Source of the DNA: Lamellibrachia satsuma
Taxonomy: Eukaryota > Annelida > Polychaeta > Sabellida > Siboglinidae
DNA: 64,000 nucleotides
Assembly: GCA_033239005.1 (NCBI GenBank)
Contig: BSQZ01000011.1
Coordinates: 5,594,501 to 5,658,500, forward strand
Direction of reading: 5' to 3'
Shown: positions 1 to 11,000 of the stretch, piece by piece
Layout: every line of letters starts with the position of its first letter
Position numbering within the stretch: the stretch's first letter is position 1
Translations under genes and position numbers: made by a program
The notes under the pieces: generated by a model
The model's database searches: none
What the model saw: the letters and a program-made list of their open reading frames with translations, nothing else
Told to the model about the DNA's origin: nothing

Positions 1-177
1 ATTAACTATGGTACAAGTGGTACACTCGTAGCAGGCCCCCACAGAGGCCTTTTTTGCACTTACTAGCTATCGTCAACAATTCGACGAGTTCAAATTTTAA
101 ATACCGGGGTTGAGCTATCGGGGAAAACAAATTGTGCTGAAAATGTCTGCTAATGCAGGAGGAATATTACATTGAAC

Positions 178-1048
178 CAGGGCTCGGATGAATTAAAAAA
201 TTAATTGGGATCACTCAATTCAATTCCTAAGTTTTATTTTAATTGAAAGATTTTCACCAAGCAGAATTTGTATTTGAATTGAAAAATTTTGAGTAAGTTG
301 AATTGGAATTGAAAGAAAATTAATTGGACCTAATTTTCTTGTACTGGTGCGATCTGGTTTTATTTCCAGTGTGGTCCTCAATCTAACCCTAACTCATTTT
401 TTTAGCAGGTAAACATACATTTGTACACCATTTGAGGATCTGAGGTGAGAACATTATGTCCAGATTTGAACAAAAGATCTGCGTGGCAATGTTACCATGT
501 GGAAATTGGAAAAAAAGAACTCAGAAGTTCTGCTCAAATTAAAAAGGGTTTGATGAGCTTACTTTTAATTTAATACAGGTTGCAGCTCCTGTTCTAAGAT
601 AACATTTGTTGTTTGCCAGCAAATATCTGAAACCTTTGCGTGTGTTAGGAATATGTGAAGCCATATATAGCCACCCTAATGGGGCACATTAGGGTGGCTA
701 TATATGGCTTCACATTGCAGCAACAGATGTAATTGAAAAGTAATAGTCTATTATATATTACTTTAGGATCTGTTACTATTACTTTTGAAAAAAAGTTCCT
801 CTATTACCATTACAGAAAAATACGTATACTACAATTACATATTACTATTATCCTATGCGTTTGCATTGGATAAAACTCCCATAGAATTAATTCGGAATTG
901 AATTGGATTTGAATTGAATCAAAAGATTTGAGCTGGAATTTGAATTTGAATTGAAAAAAAACATTAATTAAATTGGAATTGTTTCAATTAAATTGAAATT
1001 AATTTGAATTTGAATTGATTAACATTAATGGAATTGACACCATCCCTG
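178..1048. mobile_element. Putative non-autonomous hAT-like element
   Basis: This AT-rich block is bounded by CAGGG at 178-182 and its complement CCCTG at 1044-1048. Such ends are common in hAT transposons. The 8 bases outside each end (cattgaac and catcgaaa) agree at 6 of 8 positions, as expected for an old 8-bp target duplication. Both flanks inside (about 205-345 and 885-1040) are rich in repeated gaattgaa-type motifs, and a perfect hairpin sits between them. The inverted ends beyond CAGGG match poorly, so this is a weak call. It lies just upstream of a hAT-like coding remnant at 1097-1507 and may have inserted into it. Confidence 0.3.
653..715. repeat. Perfect 29-bp inverted repeat (hairpin)
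   Basis: Positions 653-681 are the exact reverse complement of 687-715, leaving a 5-base loop (gggca). The arms have mixed composition (gccatatatagccaccctaa inside the stem), so this is not a simple-sequence accident. It could extrude as a cruciform or fold in RNA. No transcript evidence is visible here. Confidence 0.9.
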
Positions 1049-1096
1049 CATCGAAACATTTAGATTACGGTTGAACAGGAGAGAACCATTTGGATC

Positions 1097-1507
1097 ATTG
1101 CGAGAGTGTTTGTGTTGGCCCCTTCATTGTTAGCTTCGGACATAGATAAGACAGCCCACATGTACTCTGAGATCAGTGACTGCTTTCGATTTATCTGCAA
1201 CTTGACGGAGATGGAAGTCATGGAAGCAAGAGAGATGCAACAATCTGCTGAGAAACTTGTAAGAATGTTCTCAGTTATCACCCAGGATCTGGAATACAGG
1301 TTATGGAATGAACTGATCCAGTTCAGTGGACTAGTTACAGAAATTCTTACAGATGGCCTAAAACCTGAAGTCTCACCAGAGGCGACGATGTATCAGATGT
1401 TGATCACGAGAAATGTCAGGGATGCTTTCCCAACGTAGAGGTATTGCTTCATTAGTAACTGTAGTACATAGAGGTCTTTTAAAAAGTTGAAACTTATCAA
1501 TTCTAAG
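1097..1507 (+). pseudogene. hAT-family transposase C-terminal remnant
   Basis: An open frame of 110 codons (1106-1438) ends in ITRNVRDAFP, then a stop. With small frame changes the sequence continues as NVEVLL and, after more stops, as a KLKLINS-like stretch. The order FPNVEVLL...SFxKLKLI is characteristic of the C-terminal dimerisation region of hAT transposases and of ZMYM-like proteins derived from them. The upstream part (LLASDIDKTAHMYSEI, EMQQSAEKLVRMF) is helical and fits the region before that domain. No DDE catalytic core or zinc finger is visible. It is a fragment with several stops. The assignment rests on remembered family pattern, not a search. Confidence 0.45.
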
Positions 1508-4356
1508 TGAGCCAGAACAAACAGGTTTTGTAGTAGGACGACAGTGCAACCAAAACGCACGAACAGGTAATTAGTGTTTCAGAAACTTCAGTCATCTAAT
1601 TATTCACATGATCACATTTCTAGAACCGTTGGTAGCTAATTTGGCCGAAAGTATTTTGATGTCTTTCCTTGGTTATTCAGGAAAACTTGTACGGTTTGTA
1701 TTTTACACTGTATTTTCTAGTATTCTTTTCTGGTATGTCATTTCATGCTGTAATTCTTTATTATCATTATAGGATGTACTTTATTATTTGTTATCATACA
1801 GTGTATTTTCTTGTATGTGTGTCTGTGTGTCGTCGTCGAAAAAAATCGGTTAATGTGTATGCTCAAACATAGTTGAATAAATGCTATGGTATGGTAATAT
1901 CTCCATTCGTCTCGATCTTCGTCTTTCACGCACTCGGTAAGGGCCCCCACAAAACGTTTGTACCAGACCCTCACAACGTTAATCCGGCACATTTACGAGC
2001 TGACATACTACAAATCTTCACAATACTCAAAGGATTGTAATGTATAAATGCTGCAGATTTCTTTTTACGGAGCATGCACTGTCTATAAGATGGCACTCGT
2101 AAATATCTGCAACTTTATTCACGACTGGATGTCCGGAAGTTCTCATTCAGCCTTCTGCATCAACTGTGTAGAAGAGGTGAGGAAGATAAAGGTAAAGCAA
2201 TGTAAATCGTACGCGCACGCACACGCACGCACACACGAACACACATAATCGTTAATTAATAATTTTTAAATGAATATATTTTCTTTGTTTCAAGTATAAT
2301 GGTAATAATGTTTTTTAAAATAAAATTTGTATGACAAGTTCATAATTTCACTACATATTCACCGTACTGGTAAGCTTTAATTGATAACTGAGCATAATGT
2401 GTCTAGTTGTAAAACACCCATTCATTGACACACAGGCGTTCAAGACACTCCGAGCAATTCTGCATATAAGTTGAAGAATGACTGCAGGAAGTTCGTGAAG
2501 ACTCGGGGCGCGATGTTTGGTTGTATAAATCTGCGGTGTGTATATTTCCGTTCGTATGTATATCAGCGGTAAAGGAATTGTACATTTGCAGGGTACTTCG
2601 AAATGTCCATAACATTTTCTGTCAAGTTTCGTGGCCTGTTTTTAAAAATGCGTCAGTCTCCGGCCAAGTTTGAATGTTTCTCTACCCACCATGTGGCGCT
2701 ACTGTTCTGGTTATGGCGCCAATACGCAGACGGCACACTTCTATACATTCCCCTACTAGCGTCTGGCGCTGATGTGATCACCGAAGCCTCAAGATGGTTA
2801 TATTGCCTGTTCACTAGTTTTGTTACTGCACTCCTACCTCAGGAATCTCTACAGAGCGTCTTTTGAACTTGGGTTAACCAAATATCTATCAAATATTCCT
2901 CAACCACCAACGCCACGGCGACGGCATGGCGATTGTGATTTGTAATTTTTTTGGTGGGGACGTCATGGACTATGGCACGGGGTCATGGCACCGACAGCTA
3001 CAGTGTCAGTGTCAGTGACAGTGTCAGTGGTGGAACTACAGACTACAAAATATAATTGGATGTTTGAAGGTAACTCAACTTTTTTGCTAAAGAGGTTCTC
3101 CGGTTTCGAGCAAGTAATGTTTTGTCAAATTCAAAGCTCAGCCTCAGATTGAGCTATTTTTGAAATTCTTTGGAAAATTGGCAATGAATTGTTTGACTGT
3201 AATATAGCTTTTGCCAGTTTGGCACTTCTAGAACCTGGATCCATCTCAATTTCGCTGTTATTGACATACAACATGCTAGGGCCTAGGCCAGGGCTAGGCT
3301 AGCGTAGCGGTACCGCTTGTGGCCATTTGAGCCTAGGCAAAAAAATTCGCCCCGCTCTTCGTCTCTGGGGCGAAAGTCCTGAGGGGCATTTGCTAACTCG
3401 CCGTTTTGGCAGTTCCGTAGCCATTTGGCTACGGAACTAATAACTTAAGTTTTAAAACCGATACGCACTAACCGTTTCACCTGTGTATTCTGTGACATAC
3501 AACCGACAATTGGGCGTCAAGAAACTGAAGAAATGTGCTCCAAATAATTACTTATGAGTACTTTTATCGGTGACATAGAAAACATTTCACAATTAGCCGC
3601 CATACTGTGCACGTGATGTTGCCTTTGGGTCACATGATCAAACGCGATTTCGTGTAGAATGAGGCCAGAATGGGCCAGCAGCACAGAAATAAATAAAACA
3701 CCCGTTAGTAAGTTAATAGTTTATAGGGGCATTATTAATGATGTAACTCTATGGCCAGCAGACGGCAGTTCTTAGCGTGACCTTATATAGATCTATGGAA
3801 ATCCTGCAAGCTAGTCTCGCTCACAACAACATCCGGTTATATACAAACAATGACAAGCACATGCGTTCTGACAAAAAGGTAATAATTTCACACTTTTACA
3901 TGGTTATTGTCAGGTAACTTTAGTGATATACATATAACAATGCATACAGACACGAAAGACGTGTTTATTGTTCTGTTTATGGCGTTTTTGTAAGGTTTCA
4001 CGTTTCATGAAAATACTTACGTTTCGGCCGAGCGCGATCTTCGCCGTACAAATAGGAACAGCCAGATAGAAAAACATTGTACGGCGATTGACTTTGCCTA
4101 ATTTGAGCCAGGCCCATAGCCTAGGCTTAGCATAGTCATAGGCTAGGCATACCATAGGCATAGCTTGAAATGTGGCATCGGATTTAGCTAAACAAAACTT
4201 ATCCATTTAAGCCAATTTGGCCGCCAGCGTTTTTTTTTTTAAAGCATGCAGACTACATGAGCATTTGTCAGGGGTAGAACTTAAAGATCATATATGCAAA
4301 GGTCGGATATATTTACTTGTTTTCACTCGTTCGGGATAGAACTGTATCCCCTTAAT
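1508..4356. other. Anonymous AT-rich region without a recognisable gene
   Basis: No coding region here could be tied to a family. Contents seen: a CA/CGCA-rich microsatellite at about 2211-2246, a short GTCAGT-type repeat at about 3003-3036, a 12-bp perfect hairpin with a 4-base loop at 3411-3438 (arm agttccgtagcc), and a run of 10 T at about 4230. Open frames are short and have no convincing domain. Confidence 0.6.
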
Positions 4357-6545
4357 CAGGGCTTCACGTTTGAAAACAACGATTTATCGCTCGCCTAAAT
4401 ATGCCAAATTAATTTAGGTGAACGATTTGGGTTTTTTTTCCCGTGTGGTGGCGCCACCATTTCCCATTCGGATTCTGTCATTGTCGCCATGAAATTTTAA
4501 TTGGTACTTGCTGGCGCTATGATTTTTGTAAAATGAAATAAATGCTTGCTTTAGTACACCCCATTCATTGCAGTGAAACGGTTTTGAATTGCAACATGTC
4601 ATCAATCACCATAGGCGTAGCCTAGGCAAGGCCAGTGCAGTAGCAGTGTGCTGTGTCCGTGCCCCATGGCAGTGACCACAATGCAGAACTGCCACTGGTG
4701 TGCGACTTCGGTTAGGCGGTTTGAAAATTGATATTGAGATTCACAAATATGCCACGTATAATAATCAAATGTGTAGTCATAAATGCAGCTTAGTAGGGAA
4801 CACCAATATAAACTGGGGTGAAATGGCATACTTCTATTGCATCGTAATGCCAAACGCACAATTCGTCATCCACACATGAAACAGTGAATCGATGTTAAGT
4901 GGTACCAGAGATGTGCGTTGTGAATTTATGTGTTCAGAGCGGTTGAAAGACGAAGTGGAACAATTATTAAAATTGTCGTTTTCAATGTTTAATCAACTTT
5001 TATACTCCTCCTTTATTAACCGCTCGGCCAGCACATACTAGCTTCAATGGCGTTTTTGCAATCTTGGTGCAGCGGGCTGCAATCGCAATCCCCGGTGACG
5101 GATGATACGTGAACTCTGACTGTTGGAGTCCGTAGACTTTCCTAGTGAATCTAATACTCAAGAAACTCATTGTCAAGACGAACACTTGCAGGCAGCGAGC
5201 GATTTTAGCAATTGACGCGAGCAATAAATCGCTCCCTAGATTATTGATGTGCGTGAGCGATAGGGCACGATCGCTCGCCTCAAAAATGATGCCCTGCTTA
5301 ATGCCTATGCATATTCACTCATGAAATTGTAAAAAGTTACATTAATTTAGTCATAAAACGGGGGATATACGTAAATTTCCGAAGGCACTTTATGAAACTA
5401 CTTTGTGGATTTTTGCTGGTAAATGCCAGGCCACATGGCATCATTTTAGCCAAACAAACCAACTTTGCATACACCGGTTCATAGGGACTTAACTTTTAGC
5501 AAGATTGAGATAGCAAAATGTCAAGCGATGGCAATTCTAATGGTGTAGCTGACATAAACTTATTGGTTCAAGTCATTGCATACATGTACATGCATATTTA
5601 TGTACATGCATATTTATCTACACATTATGAATTAATATTATTAAATACGTGTGTAAAACGTTCACATAATCTGTAGATAATCTTTTCGATTAAGTTATTG
5701 TCCTATGTTAGAATGAATGTCACATGCATTTGAATGTTGAACTGAATAAAATACATGTATGTACAGTTACGGAATAGATTCAGGATCTGATTGATTGACT
5801 AATGGGAATCCAAAATAAAAACCTGGATTTGAGTAACCGAATATGTTTATGAGTTTACACACACACAGTGTGAAAGTTGATTAAACATTGAAAACGACAA
5901 TAGTAATAATTGTCTTTCAATCTCTCTCAACACTGGGCCTAAATTCATGACGCACATCTCCGGTACCACCTAACATTGATTCACCATTTTATGTGTGAAT
6001 GACAAATTCATATTTTTGTGCACCAAGTTTGAGTTGAGCGTTTGGCATAGGCCAAAGCGATTTACGATGCAGTGGAAAAGCATGCCATTTCATCCTAGTA
6101 TTGGTGTTGCCTACTATGCTGCATTTAAGACTATCTGATTTTCATACAAGGCGCATTTGTGAATCTTGATTGCAATTTTCAAACCACCAAAGCAAAGCTG
6201 AACGCTAAGGGCGAAGCCAGTGGCAGTGGCTAGGCAGTACCAATGCACTGCCACTGGCCTTGCTTAGGCTACAGTGATCGATGACATTGTTGCAATTCAA
6301 AACTTTTTCACCAACTGCTATGTATGGGGTTTACTAAAGTAAATATTTATTTCATTGTACAAAAGTTATAGCGCCAACAAGTACCTATGACAATTACACA
6401 ATTCGTGGCAGCCTGACGGCAGAATCCGAATGTGAAATGGTGGCACCATCAAAAAAAGAACTAACAAATCGCTCACCTAAATTAATTTGGCGTGTTTAGG
6501 CAGGCGATTTATCATTTGCTTGTTGTTTTCAAACGTGAAGCACTG
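4357..6545. mobile_element. Element with ~660-bp inverted terminal arms
   Basis: The left arm (about 4357-5000) and right arm (about 5880-6545) are reverse complements of each other over most of their length, with scattered differences, around an interior of about 880 bp. The tips agree closely: CAGGGCTTCACGTTTGAAAA at the left, and CAGTGCTTCACGTTTGAAAA read inward from the right. Further matching landmarks include the ctaaattaatttggc-type block near each tip and the AAACATTGAAAACGACAAT block at the inner ends. CAGKG tips suggest a hAT-like or foldback element, but the 8 bases flanking each end do not match, so no target duplication is seen. No transposase is present, so the element would be non-autonomous. 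The interior contains short GCGAT-rich motifs. Confidence 0.7.
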
Positions 6546-6566
6546 GTTCTTTCATTTAATTCATCT

Positions 6567-6945
6567 TCATTTATAAAGAGGTATAATTAACTCTTTCCTA
6601 AAGTTATATGCAATATTTCTCCTGATCAACCCAAGAATTTTATTACCCTTTGAAGCTGCAATACCACTCTGCAGTGAAACTTTCATATCAGTACTTATTG
6701 TTACTGCTAAGTCCTTTTCTTTTATGGCAGCAGCTAGAATAGTACCTCCCATTTTATAATTCTTGTGTCCTGTGTGTAGGCATTTATATATCCCCAAATT
6801 GAATAACAGCTGCCATTTTTCAGACCATTAACTCATTTGACTAGATAATTTTGTAAACGTTTATCTCCATAATTGTTAACCTTTCTAAACACTATTTTGT
6901 CACCCACAAATTTCAATACCTTGCTTGTTATATTATCGTGTATGT
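6567..6945 (-). pseudogene. CR1-like LINE reverse transcriptase fragment
   Basis: Read on the minus strand, this fragment matches the CR1-like element at about 15165-15530 of this window almost codon for codon. Shared peptides are [40 protein letters not shown] and ILGLIRRN. It covers the stretch after the RT catalytic FADD motif towards the thumb. Both ends are truncated, and frame breaks occur upstream of KCLHTG. It sits about 20 bp beyond the end of the long-armed element. Confidence 0.85.
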
Positions 6946-7145
6946 TATGCGACTGCCATTTTGTCCCTTTTATTTGCAAGATAGCTCTCGAAACACGTTA
7001 AAGATGATTATATTTGTTTTTAACACCCAACATGGTAAATAATTTGTTCTGTAGATAAATATGGATTGTGCATGATTATTGCTTGTTAAATAATAGCGTC
7101 CTGGATTCTAGAAAAATAACTAGCTTTTCAGTGAAGTGTTAACCA

Positions 7146-7825
7146 GGGTTTGCACAGATCCTCGAATGTTCTTGAATTAGACTTTGTGACTTAAGTACCC
7201 TTGAATGTTCTTGAATTCATGGCAATGTTTTTGAAAATATATGTTGTCTTGCTACGTGAATGCACCAACTATGAATGTTTTGTACTTGTGGTAAATTGCT
7301 TCAATTATTTTAAAATTAATATAAAAAACATTTGGATCTTTCTCCGATGGCCTGGGAGGCAGCGCCAGCGCACAGGATGTTAATTTTATTTCATTTTCGT
7401 GACAAATAGTTCGATTAATGATTGATGATCGCCATGTTGAGAGCTGAACACGATCATGTGAGACATGAGTGGTTATTGGACGATAAATATCAAATTGGGT
7501 CGCGAAGGATCGCAGTGGCAGAAGTTAGCGCAATTCAAGGTGTGTACTTGATTGGGAAAAAATTTGAAGTCTTTAATGCCGTTTTGTAGTTTCGCAAAAA
7601 TCTGAAGAAATTTTGGCCTCTGTGATCGATATTCTAAATAGCTAACTTGTTATTTCATCAATTGAGTGCAAGTAAATTGTTAGAAAAGTTGTTTTTAGTT
7701 CAATATTACAAAGTAGAAGAATATGAAAACATGTTTTATGCGGAAAGACTCCAGTGCACGAAATCGTTATGCCATGGCGTTTGCATATCGAAAACTCTGG
7801 ATAATGTTAGCCTGTTAGGTGAATT
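7146..7825 (+). repeat. Dispersed repeat, copy 1 (5' flank of MITD1)
   Basis: This segment recurs in inverted orientation at 17690-18455. Shared landmarks in order: GTTCTTGAATT and ACTTTGTGACT, GTGAATGCACCAACTAT, GGTAAATTGCTTCAATTATT, TTAATGATTGATGATCGC, GACATGAGTGGTTATTGGA, ATGCCGTTTTGTA, CTTGTTATTTCATCAATTGA, and CGAAATCGTTATG. It begins near CAGGGTTTGCACAGATCC, a hAT-like start, and ends about 90 bp before the MITD1 start codon. It may therefore contribute to that promoter. Function unknown. Confidence 0.8.
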
Positions 7826-7916
7826 CAGTGAATAGCACATTATAAAAATATGTTATATTATTTGATCTGTAGAATTCAGCCATAAAGTAACTGACGAGGC
7901 AGTAGATGACGCAACG

Positions 7917-8058
7917 ATGAGTGATAAAGAGGCTGGGATTGAGGCTTCAGCTATCAGCCTGTTGACTCGAGCAGTTGAGATGGACACGCAACGCCAGTTT
8001 ACACAGGCACTAGTCTGTTACCAGGAAGGCATTCAGTTACTCATGGATGTCTTGAAAG
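7917..8058 (+). CDS. MITD1: MITD1 exon 1 (MIT helices 1-2)
   Basis: Codes residues 1-47 and the first base of codon 48. It contains the MIT-domain signature [17 protein letters not shown]. Donor is GTATGT at 8059; the exon ends in phase 1. A possible acceptor (ctgtag) at about 7872 upstream of the ATG would allow a separate 5' non-coding exon. Confidence 0.93.
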
Positions 8059-11000
8059 GTATGTAATATGCACGTCGTCAGATGTCATGCATACTCATGC
8101 TTGTTGCAGGCATAGGCGATCATGACCATCCATTTCCCACGCTGCTTTTTCCCGTGCAACTGAGGCAGATTTTAAAAGTTATGGGTGTTCTTTTTAAGCT
8201 GTAGCTTAAAAAGTATTGATATCTTATAATTGCAAGTTGTTTATTTTGAAGCAAATTGAATTGTCTTTGCAATGGTGTAACTGGTTTATTCAAACCTACC
8301 CGGGGTATTATATGTTGTCATTCTGAGGTGTGGAACGTATTGAGGATGAAATTTTACATGATAGTCATATTTTATTGCAATAACATCACCAACTGCTGAC
8401 TCCATACAAGGAAATGTTCTTCCTAAAGAAGGGAGTGGGGGAGATGGAAGGGAAAACAACCGGAGTGAAGGAGAGGGGAGTGGGAGAGACAAGAGCAAAG
8501 GAGTGGGAAGTGGGGGAGACAGGAGGGAAGGGGTCAGGACAGAATGTGATGGAGGGGATCGAAAGGAAGAGTTATTCTGCAGCAGTGATAGAGGGGGTGA
8601 GGAAGAGAGCGAGGGTGTTTGTGGGGGATTCGATAGTTAGGAAGACCGACAGAGTCTTAAACAAGGGAGATGATGTGGTCTGCTTGCCTGGAGCCAAAAT
8701 AGAGGCGATAATTGAGAGGGTAAAAAACATCGTAGGCTTGGGTAAGGGTGGATCTGTTTTAGTACACGTAGGGACAAATAACGTAGAGAGGTAGGGTACA
8801 ACTGCCATAGTTAGGAAATATAGGCAGTTGGTCAGAACACTAAAACAGACGCGGGTTGAGCAGGTAATACTGTCAGGGATTTTACCTGTAATGGGCAGGA
8901 GGGGTCACACATCGAAATTGTCGGGGGATGGCAATTAACATGTTAGTCCAGAGGCTGTGTAGGGAAGAGGAAGTTGGATTTGTGGATTTATGGGGAAGTG
9001 TTGTTGGGAGGGCAGATATGTACATGAAGGATGGGCTTCATTTAAGTGGAAAGGGGGCGGCGGTATTCGCGGACAAACTTTCAGCAGCAGTAGATAGTGA
9101 CTTGGGTACAATGACAAATATTTTTGGAAGTAAACATTCTTTAACCCTACAGGTGACCACTGGGCCGAATTCAGCCCGGGCGATCAGTGCTAAACGGGTT
9201 CCGGCCGATTTTCGGCACGAATTGGTGTCGCTCTGTTTCAACATTTTTCGTTTCCGTCATTAGCAACCGACACGGGAACAAATGGCACCGTTGGAAAGCT
9301 GATTTAATCTTCTACATGTGCTATTTTTATCCACACGCTAATGCGATAATAACTAATGAGAATCTATCTTACAAAACACGTGATAAATCTGGTATCCTAA
9401 TTTGGTCATTTTACTATGCTCTCCGTAAATAAATTCTCATTCCCATTCATAAAACCTGACCCGGGAAAGCTTAGTACCAATGGAAAGCCATTTCAGTGCC
9501 CTAGATGAATAAATTAGTCGTTGTCATAACCAATGAGAATCCTTAGCTGAAACCACGCTGTATTCGTCCCAGTTTCTGGAAGTTTCAACGACAGCCGCCA
9601 TTTTCTCGCTTCGCAATTTAAATCCGTTTTACTTAAAATTTCTTTACACCCATCGTGTAACGATGTCTGACAGTGATTCAGATTCAGAGGTACATGGTAG
9701 CTCCAACGGTGAGAGTGATTTTGAGGGGTTTAGTGTGGCCGATGTTCGGAAAGCTGCCGCCGCGAGTGCCAGGGGCAGGCATGCGGCCAGGCCGAGTACA
9801 AGCACGGCGGTGCCGATGGACACCGATGACAGCTCGGATGAATCGCCTAGCGATAAATCTGATACATCTACGGATGAGGTAAGATTATATTTTATCTGGA
9901 CAATATCTAGTTGTTTATCTAGAATGAAATTTCCACTATTATTATCTCCATACCCGCAATCGGCCGGCAGGCCGAACGGCCAGGGCCAGGCCACGGAGCG
10001 GCGGAGGGTCTAGATCATTTCACCCGGTCTCGGGTCTGTCATGTCAACGCGTTTCATGTCATTGATCTACTAGCATAACTATAAATTAAAAAAAATATTT
10101 TAGTCCAAGGTCATGAAGTCACATAAAAATGGTTGATCATGTTTTCTAAATTTGTCTTGTCATTCATGTCGCCGGCCGTGGGTTGTTTGTAAAATCGCCA
10201 ATATTTTTCACGGTCTAGTCTACACAAAAAATCATAAAAACAAAAGTTCTAAACGGATTTCTTTCAGGTTTGTTTTATTTTGTAGCTGATATATGTGGCA
10301 ACATTTCTCTTATTGGACATATGAGTGTTCGACCGCTCAATAATTGTCTAGCAGCAGGGTGAAATGTCTACATTTCTTTGCAATTTTTTGTAGAATTTCA
10401 GATGATAGTATCTATATGATAACATCATGAAATGTATTAGGTGTTACTTTTGTGTACACTATCCAACTGAAAAGGAATCATATTAGTCAAATTTTTTATT
10501 GTGATACATGAATTTTATTACTCTGATCAACCAATTCTTAAAAAAAATTACATACAAGTAACATACAATCTTCATTTACTGTTGCAGTATGAACTTCCAT
10601 CGGTGTCACCCCCGGTAACGCGTGCTCGAGCGAGAGTCCAGAGAGGCGTCACACGTGGACGGATCGGTCGTGGGCGAGCAAGAGGTGGGGCAGCCGTACG
10701 TCCTGGCGGTGGATGGATGCGTGTTGCTGATGAGGACCAGCATGCCGTCCCTCACCCGTTCGCTATCAGAGGAGCGACTGGACCTCGCCAGCTGCCAGCA
10801 CGGAACTTGACCCCGATCACGTACTTCCTGCTGCTGTTCACGACTGCCACCATGGGGACGGTGCTGCGAAACACGCTTGCGTATGGTGAGGCGACGCTCC
10901 ATGACCTGGCTGGCTGGATCGCCGACCACCCAACTTCCCGCATGAGCAGATGGAAGATGGCGGACGTGACACTAAAGAGTCTCAAGCAGTACCTCGGATT

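Noticed and set aside
8286..9244. Minus-strand frames opposite the esterase ORF1
   Set aside because: They are complements of a Gly/Glu-rich coding strand and show no domain.
10501..10587. In-frame Met upstream of the piggyBac core as a transposase start
   Set aside because: It lies in the intron; the acceptor at 10587 and phase-matched exon 1 at 9663-9878 explain the N-terminus better.
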